The translations under genes and the position numbers were made by a program. From NCBI GenBank assembly GCA_026129255.1, contig JAHCIJ010000003.1:1-64000 (forward strand): 64,000 bases of DNA, written 5' to 3'. The stretch's first letter is position 1. Each line of letters opens with the position of its first letter. Below the pieces are notes generated by a model that saw only the letters and a list, made by a program, of their open reading frames with translations, was not told the DNA's origin and did no database searches. Shown piece after piece: positions 8,243-20,681 of this stretch. This DNA comes from Anaerolineales bacterium. Lineage in GTDB: Bacteria > Chloroflexota > Anaerolineae > Anaerolineales > UBA11579.

Positions 8243-8860
8243 CTACTTGCTTTTTAAGCGGTCGAGCACAACCTGGGCCAGGTTGGCCGCCACCTCATCA
8301 GGCGTGCGAGCGGCATCCACTACTTCCCAGCGCTGCGGCTCGGCGGCGATCAATGCCTTATAGCCTGCGTAGACGCGCTCATGGAATTCCAGCTTGTAGT
8401 CATCCAGGCGGTTCCAATTGCCATCCGCATCACGGCGGCGCAAGCCATCCTGCGGCTTGATGTCCAGGAATACGGTGAGGTCTGGCTTCAGACCGCCGGT
8501 GGCAAAGCGCACCAACTCGGCCAGTTGCGCCAGATCCATCTCGTGGCCATAGCCCTGATAGGCCATGGTGCTATCCGCATAGCGGTCGCACAGCACCACC
8601 TGCCCATCGGCCAGCGCCGGGCGGATGACCTCATCCACCAATTGGGCACGCGAAGCTTGGAAGAGCAGGATTTCGCTGCGCGGCTGCATGGTCTTGTTGC
8701 CCAGGTCGAACAATACTTTACGGATCTGGTCGCCGATAGGCGTACCGCCGGGCTCGCGCGTGGTCAGCACCTGGTGGCCTGCGGCACGTAAGGCATCCGC
8801 CAGGCGCGGGATCTGTGAGGTCTTGCCGCTGCCCTCCGGGCCTTCCAGCGTGATGAACAT
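8243..8860 (-). CDS. tmk: Thymidylate kinase
   Basis: 205 aa, standard length. Makes dTDP from dTMP and ATP. It has the P-loop EGPEGSGKTSQ, the TREPGGTPIGD segment that binds dTMP, the DRYADSTMAYQG motif and a lid with two adjacent arginines (GLRRRDADGNW). It starts 6 nt after the glyQS stop on the same strand, so the genes are probably co-transcribed. Confidence 0.96.
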   Translation of the reverse strand: MFITLEGPEGSGKTSQIPRLADALRAAGHQVLTTREPGGTPIGDQIRKVLFDLGNKTMQPRSEILLFQASRAQLVDEVIRPALADGQVVLCDRYADSTMAYQGYGHEMDLAQLAELVRFATGGLKPDLTVFLDIKPQDGLRRRDADGNWNRLDDYKLEFHERVYAGYKALIAAEPQRWEVVDAARTPDEVAANLAQVVLDRLKSK

Positions 8861-8866
8861 GCCGGG

Positions 8867-11971
<3,105 letters not shown>

Positions 11972-12030
11972 GTGAACGCTTATTATAAACGGCGCAGCTT
12001 TAGCCTTCGTGCTTCGGCCCTCATCCCTCA

Positions 12031-12036
12031 TATAAT
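12031..12036 (+). promoter_or_regulatory. -10 box, probable leaderless promoter
   Basis: TATAAT, 6 nt before the ATG at 12043; no Shine-Dalgarno. Confidence 0.5.
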
Positions 12037-12042
12037 CCCTCC

Positions 12043-13056
12043 ATGCGCATCCTCTACGATGGCTGGCCGCTGGCCCACGCACCACTGAGCCCGACCGCCA
12101 CGCACCTGCGTGAGCTGCTCACCGCAGCCCCCGCCGAGGCCGAACTACTGCTGGCGCTGCCCGCCCCGGCGAGCGAAAGCTTGCCCGTAGGTGTGCAATC
12201 CATCCAGGCCGCGGTGCGTGACCGCGGCGACTGGGAGCAGAACCGCCTGCAAGCCCTAGCCGCCGAGCACAACGCGGCGGCCATCCACACCACCGCCAAC
12301 GCCGCCTCGCTACTGGGCAAAGTGCCCACGCTGGTCAGCCCGGCGGAGTACACGGAGGCTGCCGCGGGCCGCGGCCGTATGGCCGCGGCCCAGGCGCACG
12401 GCGGCCTGGCACGCGCCCACATCCTGTGGCCGAGTGATCTGCCCGCCCCGGCTCACTCCGCTGCGCTGTCCTCATTGCCGCCCGTCGCCAGCCGCACGGC
12501 AGGCAGCCTGCCTATCAGCGCCCCGGAGGAGTTTGTGCTGTATTACGGCTCGGGCCAGCCGCAGGCACTGCTGCGCCTGCTCAAAGCGTGGACATGGGCA
12601 GCGGGCTCCATCGGCGAGATCTACCCGCTGGTGATTGCCGGGCTGGATGCACAGCAAACCCAGTGGCTGCACACACAACTTCCCATTTTTGATCTGCAAG
12701 AGTTCGTGCAGCTTATTCAAGCCAGCCCTAGCGAGCTGCATGCGCTAGTGCAACACAGCACGGCCTTTATCCACCCTGAGGCGCCGCCCGCCTGGGGTAG
12801 CGGCCTGCGCCTGGCCCTGGCCCACGGCAAAGCCATCGTGGCCCTGCAAGAGCCACTGACCGAGGCGATGTTGGACACGGCAGGCTACTTGGTTGCGGAA
12901 CATGACACGCGCAGCTTAGGCGCCGCCATCCTCACTGTGGTCGTGGAGGAAGGTATGCGCGCCGCGTTGGAACAGCAGGCGGCGCAAAAAAGCGCCAGCT
13001 GGAACGCTGGCGCTTTTGGAATTGCATTACAAAGCGTGTATACGAGCTTGGTCTAG
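12043..13056 (+). CDS. Divergent glycosyltransferase-like protein (GT4/GT-B fold)
   Basis: 337 aa. The start [10 protein letters not shown] and the C-terminal half match GT4 enzymes: a GSG near residue 168, [27 protein letters not shown] in place of the usual EGFGLP donor-sugar motif, GYLVAEHD, and an end (ASWNAGA...VYTSL) like the WxxxA...VY close of GT4 proteins. The EGFGLP glutamates are poorly conserved, so activity and substrate are uncertain. A terminator-like hairpin (12986-13017) lies inside the coding region ~40 nt before the stop, which is convergent with the next gene. Confidence 0.65.
   Translation: MRILYDGWPLAHAPLSPTATHLRELLTAAPAEAELLLALPAPASESLPVGVQSIQAAVRDRGDWEQNRLQALAAEHNAAAIHTTANAASLLGKVPTLVSPAEYTEAAAGRGRMAAAQAHGGLARAHILWPSDLPAPAHSAALSSLPPVASRTAGSLPISAPEEFVLYYGSGQPQALLRLLKAWTWAAGSIGEIYPLVIAGLDAQQTQWLHTQLPIFDLQEFVQLIQASPSELHALVQHSTAFIHPEAPPAWGSGLRLALAHGKAIVALQEPLTEAMLDTAGYLVAEHDTRSLGAAILTVVVEEGMRAALEQQAAQKSASWNAGAFGIALQSVYTSLV
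12986..13017 (+). terminator. Terminator-like hairpin inside the 3' coding end
   Basis: A6, then a 9-bp stem AGCGCCAGC/GCTGGCGCT with a 6-nt loop, then T4. It lies within codons of the glycosyltransferase gene, before its TAG stop at 13054-13056. Confidence 0.6.
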
Positions 13057-13886
13057 AAACGGCGGCGGGAGAGCTGCCAGCTGTACATCGCCAGCGCACC
13101 ACCCCCCAACAGCAACACAATACCCAGCAGCCCCATCAACGGGGAAGGCGGGCCGCCTTCTTCCGGCGAAAGGATGCTCAACCCACTGGAGGAGCCGACC
13201 TGGGCGCCAAAGTTGAGGCTGGTTTCATCGCCCGCATTCAGCGGGATGGTAGCGCTCTGCGCCGTGGTGGGGTTGTAACCCTGCGGCGCCGCTACACTCA
13301 CCGTGTATTCGCCGCCGGGCAGATCAGTAAAGCACACCGCCACTGGCAGGCCATTGGCGTCTGTCTGCTGCACGGTGTCGCCTGTGCGCGAAGCCAGGCC
13401 GGTGCGCTCGCTCACGCTAGCCGCGCCGCCGGGGATACCGAATTCAGTATCCTGGCGCATGGCATCCCCGTTCACATCGTCAAACAGCAGTACACAGATG
13501 GAACCGGTGCCCGGCATGCCTTCAGGTGTGCCCGTGGCAACCACTTCAGAAGTTGGCTCAGTCGTAGGCGGCGCCTCAGTGACCACCGCCAGGATGACGG
13601 TTTCACCCTCTTGCAGCACCTTGTCGGCACTCCAGGCGTTCAGAATGCGCAGTTGCTCAATGGCAATATTGAATTTCCCTGCGATCAACCATGGCGAATC
13701 GCCGGGCAGGGCCGTATACAGCACGCGGCCATCCGGCCCGGGTTCTGGCAAGGGCTGCGGCGTGGCTTGGAACAGTGGGGAGGCGGCCGCCTGGCTGGGC
13801 AGGGCGGAGAGCGCCACTACAGCCAACAGGCTGGCAATCAACAAAAGCAGGGGGAGTTTTCTCAACAGCTGCTTATTCATGTGCAT
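13053..13886 (-). CDS. Secreted LysM and Cna-B/SdrD-like protein with C-terminal anchor
   Basis: 277 aa. Signal peptide (residues ~8-33), then a LysM-like repeat (~50-98: YTALPGDSPWLIAGKFN to LQEGETVILAV) that should bind peptidoglycan. A Thr-rich linker leads to an SdrD/Cna-type beta-sandwich (~130-235, FDDVNGDAMRQDTEFGIPG). The end is a hydrophobic helix plus SRRRF, an architecture like a wall-anchored or tail-anchored surface protein though no LPxTG is seen. It converges on the glycosyltransferase gene with a 4-nt overlap. Confidence 0.75.
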   Translation of the reverse strand: MHMNKQLLRKLPLLLLIASLLAVVALSALPSQAAASPLFQATPQPLPEPGPDGRVLYTALPGDSPWLIAGKFNIAIEQLRILNAWSADKVLQEGETVILAVVTEAPPTTEPTSEVVATGTPEGMPGTGSICVLLFDDVNGDAMRQDTEFGIPGGAASVSERTGLASRTGDTVQQTDANGLPVAVCFTDLPGGEYTVSVAAPQGYNPTTAQSATIPLNAGDETSLNFGAQVGSSSGLSILSPEEGGPPSPLMGLLGIVLLLGGGALAMYSWQLSRRRF

Positions 13887-13929
13887 AAAAAGATTATATC
13901 AACGCGGCACTATAATTGATTTGAGGCAT

Positions 13930-14901
13930 ATGAGCGCCCACGCTGTGCACCTCCCTGCCTATACCCGCCCTGCCAACCTGCGCCCTTTTGACGTACGCCG
14001 AGATCTGCTGGCCGTCGCCGACCTGGTGGAGCTGTGCTTCGCCCCCACACTGGATTCGGACGGCCGCCAATACATCCTGCAGATGCGCCAGGCGGCCCGC
14101 GCCGGGCGCTGGCTGCCGGCCCAGCCCGCAGGGCTGGATGCGCCGCTAATGGGGATGGTGTGGATCGAAGACGGAGTGCTGGTGGGCAACCTCAGCCTGA
14201 TCCCACAGTACCGCGGCGGCAAAACCCGCTATCTCATCGCCAATGTGGCTGTACACCCCAAGTACCAGGGCCGCGGCATTGCCCGCCAGCTCACGCTGGC
14301 CGCCCTGCAGGATGTGCGCAACCGCGGCCGACACGAGACCTGGCTACAGGTGGAGCACAAGAACAGCATTGCGGTGAACTTGTACTCTCACATTGGCTTT
14401 ACAGAGCAGATGCGCCGCACCAGTTGGCGAGCCCGGCCCCCTGAGGCCGCCACACGCCACGTGGGTGTACGCCAACGCCACAAGGTTGATTGGGAGCAGC
14501 AAGTCGCCTGGCTGGATGCGATCTATCCCGAAGCGATGCGCTGGCAGCTACCCCTACACATGAGCACGCTGGAACCCGGCCTCAAAGGCGGTTTGCAGCG
14601 TATCTTCGGCCAGCAGCGCACTCTGCAATGGGCCGCCGAGCAAGGCGGCGACCTGCAGGCGGTACTCACCTGGCAAAGCTCCTCGTTGGGGGCAGACCGC
14701 CTGTGGCTGGCGGCAGACCCCAACGATGCGCAGTTGCCCATGGCCAGCTTACTGGCCGCCGCCAGCCGCGAGCTCGACCCGGATCGCATGCTGGCGCTCA
14801 ACTATCCCGCCGGCCACGCCACCGAGGCGCTTCAAGCCGCCGGCTTCACTGATCTGCGCACCCTGATCTGGATGCGCTTCCCCTGGGAGGTTCTTTCTTG
14901 A
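13930..14901 (+). CDS. GNAT-family N-acetyltransferase, two-domain
   Basis: 323 aa. The N-terminal GNAT domain (~15-165) shows the acetyl-CoA-binding motif NVAVHPKYQGRGIARQL and the NLYSHIGF beta-bulge segment. Residues ~180-323 look like a second, degenerate GNAT-like half. The ATG at 13930 is preceded by GAGG and a TATAAT box at 13911-13916. An upstream extension of the frame exists but would run antisense through the LysM gene. The acceptor is unknown. Confidence 0.82.
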   Translation: MSAHAVHLPAYTRPANLRPFDVRRDLLAVADLVELCFAPTLDSDGRQYILQMRQAARAGRWLPAQPAGLDAPLMGMVWIEDGVLVGNLSLIPQYRGGKTRYLIANVAVHPKYQGRGIARQLTLAALQDVRNRGRHETWLQVEHKNSIAVNLYSHIGFTEQMRRTSWRARPPEAATRHVGVRQRHKVDWEQQVAWLDAIYPEAMRWQLPLHMSTLEPGLKGGLQRIFGQQRTLQWAAEQGGDLQAVLTWQSSSLGADRLWLAADPNDAQLPMASLLAAASRELDPDRMLALNYPAGHATEALQAAGFTDLRTLIWMRFPWEVLS

Positions 14902-15308
14902 CACTGCACACACAAGACGAGTTGCGCAATTTACTGCAGAACGCCCGCACGATCGCGGTAGTAGGCCATTCAGACAAGCCCTATCGCACCAGTTATCGCA
15001 TCGCCAGCTATTTGCGTGAAGCGGGCTACGAAGTCTACGCAGTAAACCCCGCCATCACAGAAGTGGATGGGCAGCCGGTCTACCCAGACCTGGCCTCTGT
15101 GCCGGTTCCGATCGATATTGTGGATGTCTTCCGCCGCTCAGAATATCTTCAGGGCGTTGTGGAAGACGCCATCCAGGTGGGCGCCAAGGCTGTGTGGGCG
15201 CAGGTGGGTGTGGAGGATGCGCAAGCTGCCGCAACCGCCGAGGCGGCGGGGCTGCCCATCGTGATGGACCGCTGCATCATGGTGGACCACCGCAGCCTGC
15301 TTGGGTGA
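14898..15308 (+). CDS. CoA-binding (YccU-like) protein
   Basis: 136 aa, a Rossmann-type CoA-binding domain alone: TIAVVGHSDKPYRTSYRIASYL, YEVYAVNPAITEVDG and AKAVWAQVGVED. The family is related to the nucleotide-binding part of succinyl-CoA synthetase; no enzymatic role is established. TTG start, overlapping the upstream TGA (TTGA), so coupled to the GNAT gene. Confidence 0.88.
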   Translation: MTLHTQDELRNLLQNARTIAVVGHSDKPYRTSYRIASYLREAGYEVYAVNPAITEVDGQPVYPDLASVPVPIDIVDVFRRSEYLQGVVEDAIQVGAKAVWAQVGVEDAQAAATAEAAGLPIVMDRCIMVDHRSLLG

Positions 15309-15317
15309 GATTACGCA

Positions 15318-15352
15318 CAAAAAAGGCCCGCCTTTCAGGCGGGCCTTTTTTT
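15318..15352. terminator. Bidirectional intrinsic terminator
   Basis: A6, stem GGCCCGCC/GGCGGGCC, loop TTTCA, T7. Lies between the convergent CoA-binding gene and the lipoprotein gene. Confidence 0.92.
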
Positions 15353-15369
15353 ATTCGCGCAATAGTCTG

Positions 15370-15867
15370 TTACTCGTTCCCTTGCACACGCACAAAGTAC
15401 ACGTTGGTTTGATCATTATCGCCTGGGCTGGCCACGATCAGCAGCAGGGCCTCACCAGTGCCCTCCTGCTTGCTGAAGACGCAGACCAAGCCATCCAGGC
15501 CCTGCTCAGAACCGTTGAAACAATTGGTGTCGTTCTCGGTATCCCAGTCTTCGAAGTGCATGCGGTCAGCTGAATAAAATGCCTGCACATCGGCGGCAGT
15601 GCGCGTGGTCGTGAATGTAATGATGTCCATATCTCCGCCGCCGGCATCGCTGAGCGCCTGGCCGACAACGAACTGCAGGAACATACGCATGGCAAAGGGC
15701 ATCGCCTGGCTGGAATCATCCAGGCCATCCATGCGCGGCACATCTGCCCACAAGTTGGAGCTACCACCGCCACCGCCCAATAATCCCTGCAGCGGGTTGG
15801 TGATACCACAGGCCAGCGAGACGACTGCCAGTACAGTCACAACAAGCAAGATTCGTTTAGTTGGCAT
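15370..15867 (-). CDS. Small lipoprotein of unknown function
   Basis: 165 aa. A lipoprotein signal (MPTKRILLVVTVLAVVSLAC, lipidated Cys20) is followed by a Gly-rich linker and a globular domain of ~120 residues. GAGGAG lies 9 nt before the ATG at 15867, so this start is preferred over one 36 nt upstream. Single gene between two terminators. No family recognised. Confidence 0.75.
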   Translation of the reverse strand: MPTKRILLVVTVLAVVSLACGITNPLQGLLGGGGGSSNLWADVPRMDGLDDSSQAMPFAMRMFLQFVVGQALSDAGGGDMDIITFTTTRTAADVQAFYSADRMHFEDWDTENDTNCFNGSEQGLDGLVCVFSKQEGTGEALLLIVASPGDNDQTNVYFVRVQGNE

Positions 15868-15959
15868 AGCTTTTCTCCTCAGGTATGGCGAAGTTTTATT
15901 CATTGTTATATGTCAACGTCAAAACATCAACCCTGAAACGGGGCAATATCCAAGCTAAC

Positions 15960-15990
15960 AAAAAGCCCCTGCCGTTGGCAGGGGCTTTTT
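15960..15990. terminator. Intrinsic terminator after the DoxX-like gene
   Basis: A5, 9-bp stem GCCCCTGCC/GGCAGGGGC, 3-nt loop, T5. Ends the minus-strand transcript of the DoxX-like gene. Confidence 0.92.
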
Positions 15991-16008
15991 ATGTGTTGCT
16001 GACAGCCG

Positions 16009-16572
16009 TCACTTTTTCTTTGTAGTGGCTTCTCGTCCCCATGGGGTTCCCAGCCAGGGGAGCAGGAAGTAGTCCAGGCCAATGTAACCAGCGATCTTCC
16101 AGCCCATGATCAGGCCCAGGGCCGCCACAAAGAGCAGCGGGTTCGTGCTGGCAGAACCGGCCAGCATGAAGTTGAAGTTCATGAAGCCACCGAAGAAGGC
16201 GGCAATGCCCGTGAAGGCGCCCAAGATGAGGGCAATACCAACCAGCACCTCACCGTAGGAGATCAACTTGGCAAACCAGGTGTAGGCTTCCGTGTCCAGC
16301 ATGAACTGCAGGAAGTCACGATACCAGTCGAACGAGATGGGCGGGCGGCCGGTCTCCGGAATAGCGACGGCACCAGTCCAGTAACCCTTCAGCGCATCGC
16401 CGGTCTGCGTCCAGGCTGGGTTGCTGATCTTGCCCAGGCCGGATTGCAGCCACTCGTAGCCGAGCCAAATACGCACCGCCAACCACAGCCAAGCCATACG
16501 AACATCATTGAATAAGAACTTAGCGAACGGGGGGTCTTGGATGAGGCGACCCTTTTGCAAAACAGAGCTCAT
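16009..16572 (-). CDS. DoxX-family membrane protein
   Basis: 187 aa, about four hydrophobic helices. DoxX-family features: RIWLGYEWLQSGLGKI, GEVLVGIALILGAFTGIAAFFGGFMNFNFMLAG. Members act as membrane quinone-linked or redox-accessory subunits in thiosulfate:quinone oxidoreductase and elsewhere; the role here is unknown. AGGAGG 6 nt upstream fixes the ATG at 16572 rather than one 30 nt earlier. Confidence 0.88.
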   Translation of the reverse strand: MSSVLQKGRLIQDPPFAKFLFNDVRMAWLWLAVRIWLGYEWLQSGLGKISNPAWTQTGDALKGYWTGAVAIPETGRPPISFDWYRDFLQFMLDTEAYTWFAKLISYGEVLVGIALILGAFTGIAAFFGGFMNFNFMLAGSASTNPLLFVAALGLIMGWKIAGYIGLDYFLLPWLGTPWGREATTKKK

Positions 16573-16656
16573 TTCTTCCTCCTGGGTTTGCTCTTTTGGC
16601 AAACCCGTGAACTAAAAAGTTGCACATACTTTATGCGCGATGGCTACCCCACACTA

Positions 16657-16731
16657 GGGACATTGTTCCCAGGCTTTGTCCCAAATTTTCTGGGAACAAC
16701 CTTGCCCCGAACGCATTGGATCAGGGACAAT
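16657..16731. promoter_or_regulatory. Cluster of TTGTYCCC half-sites (possible operator region)
   Basis: GGGACATTGTTCCC at 16657-16670, TTGTTCCCAG (16663-16672) facing CTGGGAACAA (16690-16699), TTTGTCCC in between, and GGGACAAT at 16724-16731. Five half-sites lie in ~75 bp of the gap between the DoxX-like gene and the CoA-transferase start at 16795. Confidence 0.4.
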
Positions 16732-16794
16732 CTACAGGATTTTGATGCATTCGTCATCTGTGAAATCAGGCTTTCCTTATGTATTATCTCCTAC

Positions 16795-18087
16795 ATGAAT
16801 GCAGCGCATACATCATTCGCCTCAAAATACATCACGGCTGAAGAAGCAGTCCGCCGCATCCCATCAGGGGCGCGCATTTATCTCGGTGGCGGCGCGGGCT
16901 TCCCCCAGGAGATCGAGCGGGCCATGGTGACTTGTGCCGCCTCACTTGAGAATGTGGAGGTGGTGCATGTGCTGACCTTCGCGGGGGGCGAATACCTGGA
17001 GCCGCGTTTTAGCAATAGCTACCGCCACCGTGCCCTTTTCATCGGGGCACCGGCTCGCAAAGCGGTTAACGAAGGCCGAGCGGATTACATTCCTATCTTT
17101 TTATCCGAGATCCCGGCGCTGTTCCGTGATGGGCAGCTCCCGCTGGATATTGCCTTCATCCAGGTCTCTCCACCGGACCAGCATGGCTTCTGCTCCTACG
17201 GGGTCGAGGTGGGTGTGACCAAGCCCGCCGCTGAGGCGGCGACCTTGGTCATTGCCGAGGTCAACCCGCAGATGCCGCGCGTGCTGGGTGACTCCTTCAT
17301 CCATGTCAGCGATATTGATCATCTGGTGGAGGTGAACTACGCGCTGCCCGAGGCGGTGCACAAGAGCATCACGCCGGAGCAAGAGACTATCGGGGAATTG
17401 GTGGCCGACCTGATCCCAGACGAGGCCACCTTGCAACTGGGCATCGGCGCGCTGCCCAATGCAGTGCTGGCCAAGCTGGGTGATAAGCGCAACCTGGGCA
17501 TCCACAGCGAGTTATTCTCAGACGGCGTGGTGGATCTGGTGGAGCAGGGTGTGGTGACCAACGCCGCCAAGACCCTACACCCCGGCAAGATCGTAGGCGG
17601 CTTCCTGTTTGGCTCCAAGCGGCTGTATGACTTTGTGCAAGACAATGCCATGATCGAGTTGCACCCCACAGATTATGTGAATGATCCGTTCGTGATCGCC
17701 CAAAACTACAAGATGACCTCGATCAATTCAGCCATCGAGGTGGATGTGAGCGGCCAGGTGTGCGCCGACTCGATGGGCGGCTATTTCTATAGCGGCATCG
17801 GCGGCCAGGTGGATTTCTTCCGCGGTGCGGTGCGCTCCAAGGGCGGCAAAGCCATCGTGGCGCTGCCGGCGCTGGCGCGTGGCGACATCTCGCGCATTGT
17901 GCCACGCCTGCGTGAAGGCGCTGGCGTGGTGACCTCGCGCGGCGATGTGCACTATGTGGTCACTGAATTTGGCGTGGCTTCGCTGCACGGCAAAAGCGTG
18001 CGCGAGCGCGCCAGCGAGCTGATCAATGTGGCTCACCCTGAGCACCGCGAAGAACTGCGCTACTTTATGCACCAGCAGGGCTGGTAG
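16795..18087 (+). CDS. Acetyl-CoA hydrolase/CoA-transferase family protein
   Basis: 430 aa, the length of 4-hydroxybutyrate or acetate CoA-transferases. It moves CoA between acyl-CoA and a short carboxylate through a glutamyl-CoA intermediate. The likely catalytic glutamate is in LGIHSELFSDG. GIGALPNAVLAKL and the C-terminal GVASLHGKSVRERA also match. The start MNAAHTSFASKY is taken at 16795, since the upstream extension is AT-richer and overlaps the divergent DoxX gene. It overlaps the histidine kinase gene tail to tail by 23 nt. The acyl substrate is unknown. Confidence 0.88.
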   Translation: MNAAHTSFASKYITAEEAVRRIPSGARIYLGGGAGFPQEIERAMVTCAASLENVEVVHVLTFAGGEYLEPRFSNSYRHRALFIGAPARKAVNEGRADYIPIFLSEIPALFRDGQLPLDIAFIQVSPPDQHGFCSYGVEVGVTKPAAEAATLVIAEVNPQMPRVLGDSFIHVSDIDHLVEVNYALPEAVHKSITPEQETIGELVADLIPDEATLQLGIGALPNAVLAKLGDKRNLGIHSELFSDGVVDLVEQGVVTNAAKTLHPGKIVGGFLFGSKRLYDFVQDNAMIELHPTDYVNDPFVIAQNYKMTSINSAIEVDVSGQVCADSMGGYFYSGIGGQVDFFRGAVRSKGGKAIVALPALARGDISRIVPRLREGAGVVTSRGDVHYVVTEFGVASLHGKSVRERASELINVAHPEHREELRYFMHQQGW

Positions 18088-19507
18088 GCGCCGGCTGCAA
18101 AGGCATCTGTACCCGCAAATGCGTGCCCTGGCTGGGCTCGCTCGTGATCTCCAGGTCACCACCCAGCTTGCGGGCACGCTCGCGCATGTTGCGCAAGCCG
18201 TGGCCATCGCCTCCTGAGGCGGCCTCAAAGTCAAAACCGATCCCATCATCCACGATCTTTAGCACCACCTGATCCCCCTCGCCCTTGAGGCTCACGAGTA
18301 CATTGTGGGCCTGGGCGTGCTTGCGAATGTTGTTGAGCGCCTCGCGAGCGATCAACAAGATCTCTTCTGTGCGTTCTTCATCCAAGCGGATGACGCTGAA
18401 TTTGGTGGGGGCATCATAGTTGACCGTCATCAGCGTGTTGGCGCGCAGCTCCGTGGTCAATTGCCCCAGGCTGGTAGCCACATCCTGCCCCTGAAAGCGC
18501 CCCGTGCGCAGCCCCATAATGTAGTTGCGCAGATCGCGCAGCACCTGACCCAAGCTCTCCACAGATTGGTCGATGCGCCGGCTGGCGTGCTCCGTGTTGG
18601 TTTGGATCTCATACTTGGCCTCTTGCAAAGACAGGCCAGCCGCATACACCGACTGCATAATGCCATCATGCAGCGCCATGCCAAAACGCTCACGCTCCTG
18701 AACCACAGCCAGCTCCTGCGTTTTGCGGTACAGCTGAGCATTCTCAATTGCAATGGCTGCCTGGGTGGCAAACTTTTGCAGTAGTTGGTGATCTTCTTCA
18801 GTAAAGCTGAGCAACACTTCACTGTCACTTGGGCCTTCAAATTTATCGGCCACATACAAGTTACCAAAGATCTCGCCTTTGGATTTGATGGGCACCCCGA
18901 GCAAGGACTTCATCGGCGGGTGATTGGGAGGGAACCCCGTGGCGCGCGGGTCGCTCTGAATGTCGTCAATGATGAGCGCGCCGCCTTCAGGGCTGATGAG
19001 GAGGCCCAGCAAGCCGTGTCCACGCGGCGGGGCGCCAATACGCACGCGTGTGTCTGCATCAATGCCTGCGGTGAGGAATTGCTGGATGTTGGTGGTGCCG
19101 CGCTCAACCACCCCCAGGGCGCCGTACTTGGCGTGCAGCAAATTGCGGCTGATATCCACCATTTTTTGCAGCACCACCTGCAGATCCAACTCCATGGTCA
19201 GCGCCAGGGCAGCTTCATGCAGCGCCTCAATTTGGCGGCCCCGATTGGTGATCTCTTCCTCGCGGCGCTCGATAATATTGAAGAAGAATATAGAGAATGC
19301 CGTGGCCCCCAGCGCAACAGCCAGGATGGCGAAGATGTTGCCCTCCGCGCCGTGCTCGGGCGGCACATAACTAAAACGGAGATAGATCACCGCCACCATG
19401 AAGACTAGCGGCAAGACGATCGCCATCCAGCGTAATGTACGTGTATCCACTACAAAGCACCTTGCATCGCCTAAAACTCCGTCTGCGCGCGCCAAAAAAG
19501 GCCGCAT
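18065..19507 (-). CDS. GAF-domain sensor histidine kinase (NarX/LiaS type)
   Basis: 480 aa. Two membrane helices (~28-80), a short coiled linker, a GAF domain (~105-250), a HisKA_3 dimer/phosphoacceptor helix with His in [13 protein letters not shown], and a HATPase_c domain ([34 protein letters not shown]). It should phosphorylate the response regulator encoded divergently at 19544. AAGGA lies 7 nt before the ATG. The signal is unknown; the GAF domain suggests a small ligand or redox input. Confidence 0.93.
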   Translation of the reverse strand: MRPFLARADGVLGDARCFVVDTRTLRWMAIVLPLVFMVAVIYLRFSYVPPEHGAEGNIFAILAVALGATAFSIFFFNIIERREEEITNRGRQIEALHEAALALTMELDLQVVLQKMVDISRNLLHAKYGALGVVERGTTNIQQFLTAGIDADTRVRIGAPPRGHGLLGLLISPEGGALIIDDIQSDPRATGFPPNHPPMKSLLGVPIKSKGEIFGNLYVADKFEGPSDSEVLLSFTEEDHQLLQKFATQAAIAIENAQLYRKTQELAVVQERERFGMALHDGIMQSVYAAGLSLQEAKYEIQTNTEHASRRIDQSVESLGQVLRDLRNYIMGLRTGRFQGQDVATSLGQLTTELRANTLMTVNYDAPTKFSVIRLDEERTEEILLIAREALNNIRKHAQAHNVLVSLKGEGDQVVLKIVDDGIGFDFEAASGGDGHGLRNMRERARKLGGDLEITSEPSQGTHLRVQMPLQPAPTSPAGA

Positions 19508-19509
19508 GC

Positions 19510-19531
19510 TATAATCCTTAAAGGAATTATA
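19510..19531. promoter_or_regulatory. Overlapping divergent promoters of the two-component pair
   Basis: TATAAT at 19510-19515 on the plus strand and TATAAT at 19531-19526 on the minus strand face each other within a near-palindrome (TATAATCCTT...AGGAATTATA). The kinase Shine-Dalgarno AAGGA overlaps the site. Confidence 0.6.
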
Positions 19532-19543
19532 CGGTCACTCCCT

Positions 19544-20203
19544 ATGCTTAAAGTTCTGCTGGTAGACGATCATGAAGTGGTGCGCCTGGGCATCAAGTCG
19601 CTGCTTAGCCACTACCCGCAGTTCGAAGTAGTGGCTGAAGCGGGCACAGCCGATGAGGCCGTGCGCCAGGCGTTTGAGTACAAGCCGGATGTCGTGGTGA
19701 TGGATATTCGACTACCCGGCAAAAGCGGTATTGACGCCACGCGCGAGATCATGGCCGCCCAGCCGGACACCAAGGTGGTGATGCTCACCACCTTTGCTGA
19801 CGACGAGCTGCTGTTTGACGCCATTTCAGCCGGCGCCTCTGGCTACGTTCTCAAGCAAATTGACAGCCAGGAGCTGATCACGGCTTTGGAGCGCATCGGC
19901 CGCGGTGAATCGCTGTTGGACCCAGCGGTAACTCAGCAGGTATTCAAACGCATGCGCGAGACCACACGCAAAGCCGAATCTGAGGCTTTTGCCCCGCTGA
20001 GCGACCAGGAGCTAAAAGTGCTGGCATTGGTGGCACAAGGCAAGCGTAACAAAGAGATCGCCGAACAAGTTTTCTTAAGTGAGAAAACTGTGCGCAACTA
20101 CGTCAGTTCGATCCTCAGTAAGTTGGCTTTATCCACACGGGCTGAGGCGGCAGCCTATGCGGTAAAGCATCGTATTGACAACTATGTAACGTTAGATAAA
20201 TAA
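19544..20203 (+). CDS. NarL/LuxR-family response regulator
   Basis: 219 aa. Receiver domain (~1-120) with the acidic pair in [12 protein letters not shown], phosphoacceptor Asp in [14 protein letters not shown] and the switch Lys in GASGYVLKQ. The C-terminal LuxR helix-turn-helix (~150-215) has [22 protein letters not shown]. Partner of the divergent histidine kinase. The holin-like gene follows 17 nt later and may be co-transcribed. Confidence 0.95.
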   Translation: MLKVLLVDDHEVVRLGIKSLLSHYPQFEVVAEAGTADEAVRQAFEYKPDVVVMDIRLPGKSGIDATREIMAAQPDTKVVMLTTFADDELLFDAISAGASGYVLKQIDSQELITALERIGRGESLLDPAVTQQVFKRMRETTRKAESEAFAPLSDQELKVLALVAQGKRNKEIAEQVFLSEKTVRNYVSSILSKLALSTRAEAAAYAVKHRIDNYVTLDK

Positions 20204-20220
20204 GGAGATTAACCAATAGT

Positions 20221-20622
20221 ATGAAAAATTCATGGCTCGTTCGTTTCGCAGTCAACGCGGTGGCGCTGTATGCCGCCATTGCGATTGTGCCGGGTCTGTC
20301 AGTAGCCAATGAGAGCTGGACCACATACCTGTGGCTGGCGTTGTTCTTTGGCATCGTCAATGCCTTCCTGTCTCCCATCCTCAAGCTGCTGACCTGCCCC
20401 TTCTACCTGCTCACCCTGGGTCTGTTCAGCCTGATCGTCAACACCATCCTGTTCTATGCCACCGCCTGGCTGAGCAATTTGTTCGGTGTGGCGCTGAGCA
20501 TTCAGGACTTTGGCGCCGCCTTCCTGGGCGCGCTCATCGTCAGCCTGGTGCACATGGTGCTGTTTGCCGTGCTGCCCGAAGACCGCCCGCGCCCCCGCGT
20601 GCACGCCAAGCGCCCAAACTAA
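20221..20622 (+). CDS. Phage_holin_4-type membrane protein
   Basis: 133 aa, four hydrophobic helices and a short basic tail (RPRPRVHAKRPN). The family (YvlD-like, Pfam holin 4_2) is widespread on bacterial chromosomes without phage context. In Bacillus a member sits beside envelope-stress genes, but a role is not proven. AGGAG upstream; ends at a terminator. Confidence 0.82.
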   Translation: MKNSWLVRFAVNAVALYAAIAIVPGLSVANESWTTYLWLALFFGIVNAFLSPILKLLTCPFYLLTLGLFSLIVNTILFYATAWLSNLFGVALSIQDFGAAFLGALIVSLVHMVLFAVLPEDRPRPRVHAKRPN

Positions 20623-20638
20623 CCTACCGCCAATCAAC

Positions 20639-20669
20639 AAAAAAAGCCCCGCAGTTGCGGGGCTTTTTT
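20639..20669. terminator. Bidirectional intrinsic terminator
   Basis: A7, stem GCCCCGC/GCGGGGC, 4-nt loop, T6. Separates the convergent holin-like and aminotransferase genes. Confidence 0.92.
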
Positions 20670-20681
20670 ATTCTTGTTGTC

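Noticed and set aside
13303-13929. N-terminal extension of the GNAT frame
   Set aside because: Antisense to the LysM gene; the ATG at 13930 has better upstream signals.
20129-20137. TTATCCACA, a perfect DnaA box
   Set aside because: Single copy inside the response regulator coding region, far from dnaA.
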